Assembly: GCA_905211955.1 (NCBI GenBank)
Contig: CAJMCT010000048.1
Coordinates: 1-7,572, forward strand
Reading direction: 5' to 3'
DNA length: 7,572 nucleotides
DNA from: an uncultured Eubacteriales bacterium
Lineage (GTDB): Bacteria; Bacillota; Clostridia; Christensenellales; Borkfalkiaceae
In this document: positions 6,066-7,572 of the stretch, piece after piece
Layout of the letters: each line of letters opens with the position of its first letter
How positions within the stretch are numbered: the stretch's first letter is position 1
The notes under the pieces: generated by a model
Databases searched by the model: none
What the model was told of the DNA's origin: nothing
Seen by the model: the letters and a program-made list of their open reading frames with translations, nothing else
Position numbers and translations under genes: made by a program

Positions 6066-6413
6066 ATGGAAGCAAGAGAATTTGCCGAAAAAATTTGCAA
6101 GGTGCTAAGCGATCACAAGGCTGAAGACATCGTTTTAATGGACGTTCGTGGAAAGACCGAAGTTGCCGACTACTACGTAGTTGCAAGCGGTAGGGCAAAA
6201 ACGCACACTCGTTCTTTAATAGAGCACGTTGACGAAGAAATGGAAAAACTTGGCGTAAGCCCGACGAGATGCGAAGGCGTTAGAGAAGGCAGATGGGCGG
6301 TATTAGATTACGGCGACGTTTTGGTGCATATCTTTAACGATGAAAACAGAGTGCTTTATCACTTAGAAAAATTGTGGGGCGACGATAAAAATATCGTAAA
6401 ATACACCGATTAA
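6066..6413 (+). CDS. rsfS: RsfS ribosomal silencing factor (Iojap/DUF143 family)
   Basis: RsfS binds ribosomal protein L14 on the large subunit and blocks subunit joining, lowering translation in stationary phase or starvation. The 115-residue length is normal and the family blocks are present: helix EFAEKICKVLSDHKAEDIV, then DVRGKTEVADYYVVASGRAKTH (26-47), and the C-terminal block WAVLDYGDVLVHIF (77-90) with YHLEKLWGD (97-105). An AAGGAAGG purine run (about 6053-6060) sits before the ATG at 6066, and only 13 bases separate it from the NadD-YqeK gene, so it is the second gene of that unit. This pairing is widely conserved in Firmicutes. With Obg and YhbY upstream it completes a ribosome-maturation theme, although a minus-strand gene divides the two halves. 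Its stop codon interlocks with the convergent small membrane gene (4 bp). Confidence 0.96.
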   Translation: MEAREFAEKICKVLSDHKAEDIVLMDVRGKTEVADYYVVASGRAKTHTRSLIEHVDEEMEKLGVSPTRCEGVREGRWAVLDYGDVLVHIFNDENRVLYHLEKLWGDDKNIVKYTD

Positions 6414-6670
6414 GAAGATTTTTTTACGTAAATCCTATCAATCTCTTCGGGGTTTATCTCAATACTACGGATAGGCGTCGGTGGTTTTTGAGAAATTGTT
6501 TTCTTTTTGCGTTTTTTTGTGCAAGATTTAGTGATAACTTGTGGCTTGTAAAAACGGCTTTTTATCGATAAATATACGGCTTTAATAAACCCAACGATAA
6601 AAAGGCAAATCAAAAATAGCGCTAAGGTACAAGAAAACCCTAAAAAAGGGGAAACGGATAAAATATTCAT
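6410..6670 (-). CDS. Small single-helix basic membrane protein, unknown
   Basis: An 86-residue protein without a family I recognise. One hydrophobic segment at about residues 9-30 (LGFSCTLALFLICLFIVGFI) should span the membrane. It is followed by a strongly basic region (KSRFYKPQ..., then TKKRKKKT at 51-58), which by the positive-inside rule places the C-terminal part in the cytoplasm, and a proline-rich linker (QKPPTPIRS). The last segment, IEINPEEIDRIYVKK, looks like a short structured element or partner-binding peptide. There is no cleavable signal peptide. It is accepted as real because a good AGGAG (fwd 6677-6681) lies 6 bases upstream of the ATG on the minus strand, and because its end meets rsfS through a 4-bp stop-codon overlap like the other two minus genes here. 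It is divergent from the DeoC-like gene across 98 bp. Function is unknown. Confidence 0.75.
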   Translation of the reverse strand: MNILSVSPFLGFSCTLALFLICLFIVGFIKAVYLSIKSRFYKPQVITKSCTKKRKKKTISQKPPTPIRSIEINPEEIDRIYVKKSS

Positions 6671-6731
6671 AAAATACTCCTATATGAAAAGAGTATCAAA
6701 CAAGTTTTACAAAAAAGTAGGACTATTTGTT

Positions 6732-6748
6732 GATAATTGGTTTATTAT
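6732..6748 (+). promoter_or_regulatory. Possible -10 elements before the DeoC-like gene
   Basis: Within the 98-bp divergent gap, GATAAT (6732-6737) and TATTAT (6743-6748) each match five of six -10 bases in the rightward direction. Neither has a convincing -35 at 17 bases; TTTACA at 6706-6711 is 20 bases from GATAAT. Either would give a short leader that still includes the ribosome binding site at 6757-6765. I could not assign a leftward promoter for the small membrane gene with any confidence. Confidence 0.25.
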
Positions 6749-6768
6749 GCAAAATTGAAGGTGAGAAA

Positions 6769-7572
6769 ATGTTTGGTTTTAGAAAAAAAGTAGGGCCCGA
6801 AAAAACGGCTTACAAGTTAGAAGGGGATATGCCTGATTTAGTAAACGAAATTTACGAAGACGGATATTCTCAAAACGGACTTGTTGCCGTAGAAAATTCG
6901 GTTAGCGAAACCACCGATAAAAAGATAAGAAAAAGCGAAGATTTTAGTGCTTTTAATGCGCTTGCTAATCTTCTTAATACTTCGGTAGAAAAGATTAAGG
7001 ACGAGTGTTGCTTGTTCCAAGTTAGAAAACTTATGTCAAAACTTGGACAAGTTATCGTAAGGTACGACGTTTCAGATTCTAAAATAGGCAAGATTATCAA
7101 AAACTGTCTAAATTTAGAAGTTAGCGAAGTTTTGGTATCCCCAGCCTATCTTGACGCATGCTTAAAACAAACTAATAAACACAAACTTCAAAGTCAAAAC
7201 GTATGCGCTTTTATAGACTTTCCGTTTGGTGAAAGTTCGCTAAAAGGCAAACTTACCGACCTAAAAAACACCATAAACTTTGGCGTAGACGGTGCAACGG
7301 TTATGATGCCGAACGTTTTACTTTCCCAAGACAAAACAAAGGTTTTCAAAAAGCACGCTAAAAAGTTTGGTAAGGCAATAAACAAGCAAACGGGTGTTGC
7401 TGTAAATGCTACCGACATAAATGAAGAAGCAATTAAAAACGCGATAAAGGCGGTTGATAAAACCAAACTCTCGTTTATAACTTTCGTGTTTGGGGATACG
7501 CCCGAAGACCAAATTAAGAGCAAGATTAAAGCAATCTATAAGCATAAATCTAAAAAGGAAATTCGTATTTTA
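6769..7572 (+). CDS. DeoC-like TIM-barrel protein, probably not an active aldolase (3' end outside window)
   Basis: Open reading frame of 268 codons with no stop before the window ends, so it is partial. GAAGGTGAG (6757-6765) precedes the ATG by 3 bases. Residues 1-95 are polar and unassigned. From about residue 96 the pattern follows the deoxyribose-phosphate aldolase fold: EVSEVLVSPAYLDACLKQT (117-135) like the usual V-N-P strand, then VCAFIDFPFGESSLKGK (145-161) like V-I-G-F-P-x-G...K, then FGVDGATVMMPN (171-182) where aldolases have GADEIDMVxN. By hand alignment the aldolase catalytic Asp falls on Thr177. The strand that should carry the Schiff-base Lys (F-x-K-T-S-T-G) reads LSFITFVFG (234-242), with Thr238 in place of Lys. 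I infer a paralogue that kept the barrel but lost aldolase chemistry. The alignment is by eye, and a different enzyme of the same superfamily is possible. Confidence 0.72.
   Translation, partial: MFGFRKKVGPEKTAYKLEGDMPDLVNEIYEDGYSQNGLVAVENSVSETTDKKIRKSEDFSAFNALANLLNTSVEKIKDECCLFQVRKLMSKLGQVIVRYDVSDSKIGKIIKNCLNLEVSEVLVSPAYLDACLKQTNKHKLQSQNVCAFIDFPFGESSLKGKLTDLKNTINFGVDGATVMMPNVLLSQDKTKVFKKHAKKFGKAINKQTGVAVNATDINEEAIKNAIKAVDKTKLSFITFVFGDTPEDQIKSKIKAIYKHKSKKEIRIL

Noticed and set aside
6382..6397. Perfect ACGATA-AAAA-TATCGT hairpin near the end of rsfS
   Set aside because: It is inside coding sequence and has no U-run immediately after it on either strand; probably chance at this base composition.
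6491..6517. AGAAA...TTTCT followed by T-runs, as a rightward terminator after rsfS
   Set aside because: A five-pair, mostly A-T stem within the lysine-rich coding region of the opposite gene; the T-runs are explained by lysine codons.

Overview
This window looks like ordinary chromosome from a low-GC Gram-positive bacterium (Firmicutes, most likely Clostridia). The reasons are the A+T-rich coding sequence, strong AAAGGAG-type ribosome binding sites, the obg-yhbY and nadD-yqeK-rsfS gene sets typical of that phylum, and a DUF3343-like gene beside a cysteine desulfurase. A gut Christensenellales-like genome is possible but is only an impression. No rRNA, tRNA, CRISPR array, insertion sequence or prophage gene was seen.

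Layout. At 28-303 is a small unknown gene on +. At 300-1424 is a class V PLP-dependent cysteine desulfurase on -, divergent from a DUF3343-like small protein (1514-1774, +), which suggests a sulfur or selenium transfer pair. At 1830-4037 a + strand unit encodes endonuclease III (nth), the Obg ribosome-assembly GTPase and the YhbY RNA-binding protein. At 4034-4822 (-) is an unknown four-helix membrane protein whose cytoplasmic domain weakly recalls a degenerate Mrr-type nuclease fold. At 4919-6413 (+) are a fused NadD-YqeK protein (NAD synthesis plus an HD-domain Ap4A hydrolase) and RsfS. At 6410-6670 (-) is a small one-helix basic membrane protein. At 6769-7572 (+), running off the window, is a DeoC-like (deoxyribose-phosphate aldolase fold) protein that seems to lack the aldolase catalytic residues.

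Functionally the centre is a ribosome-maturation and housekeeping cluster (Obg, YhbY, RsfS) with DNA repair (Nth) and NAD/Ap4A metabolism (NadD-YqeK).

The most unusual feature is architectural. Three lone minus-strand genes are each set into the plus-strand series in the same way. Each shares exactly 4 bp with the preceding plus gene through interlocked stop codons (300-303, 4034-4037, 6410-6413), and each has an 89-98 bp head-to-head gap to the next plus gene. A second theme is that nth and nadD have no clear Shine-Dalgarno sequence at the preferred start and have a promoter -10-like box about 6-7 bp before the ATG, which predicts leaderless mRNAs. The gene at 4822 may have a leader of only a few bases. 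No clear new defence or mobile system is visible. The best candidates for new biology are the 4034-4822 membrane protein, the catalytically altered DeoC-like protein, and the interlocked gene arrangement.
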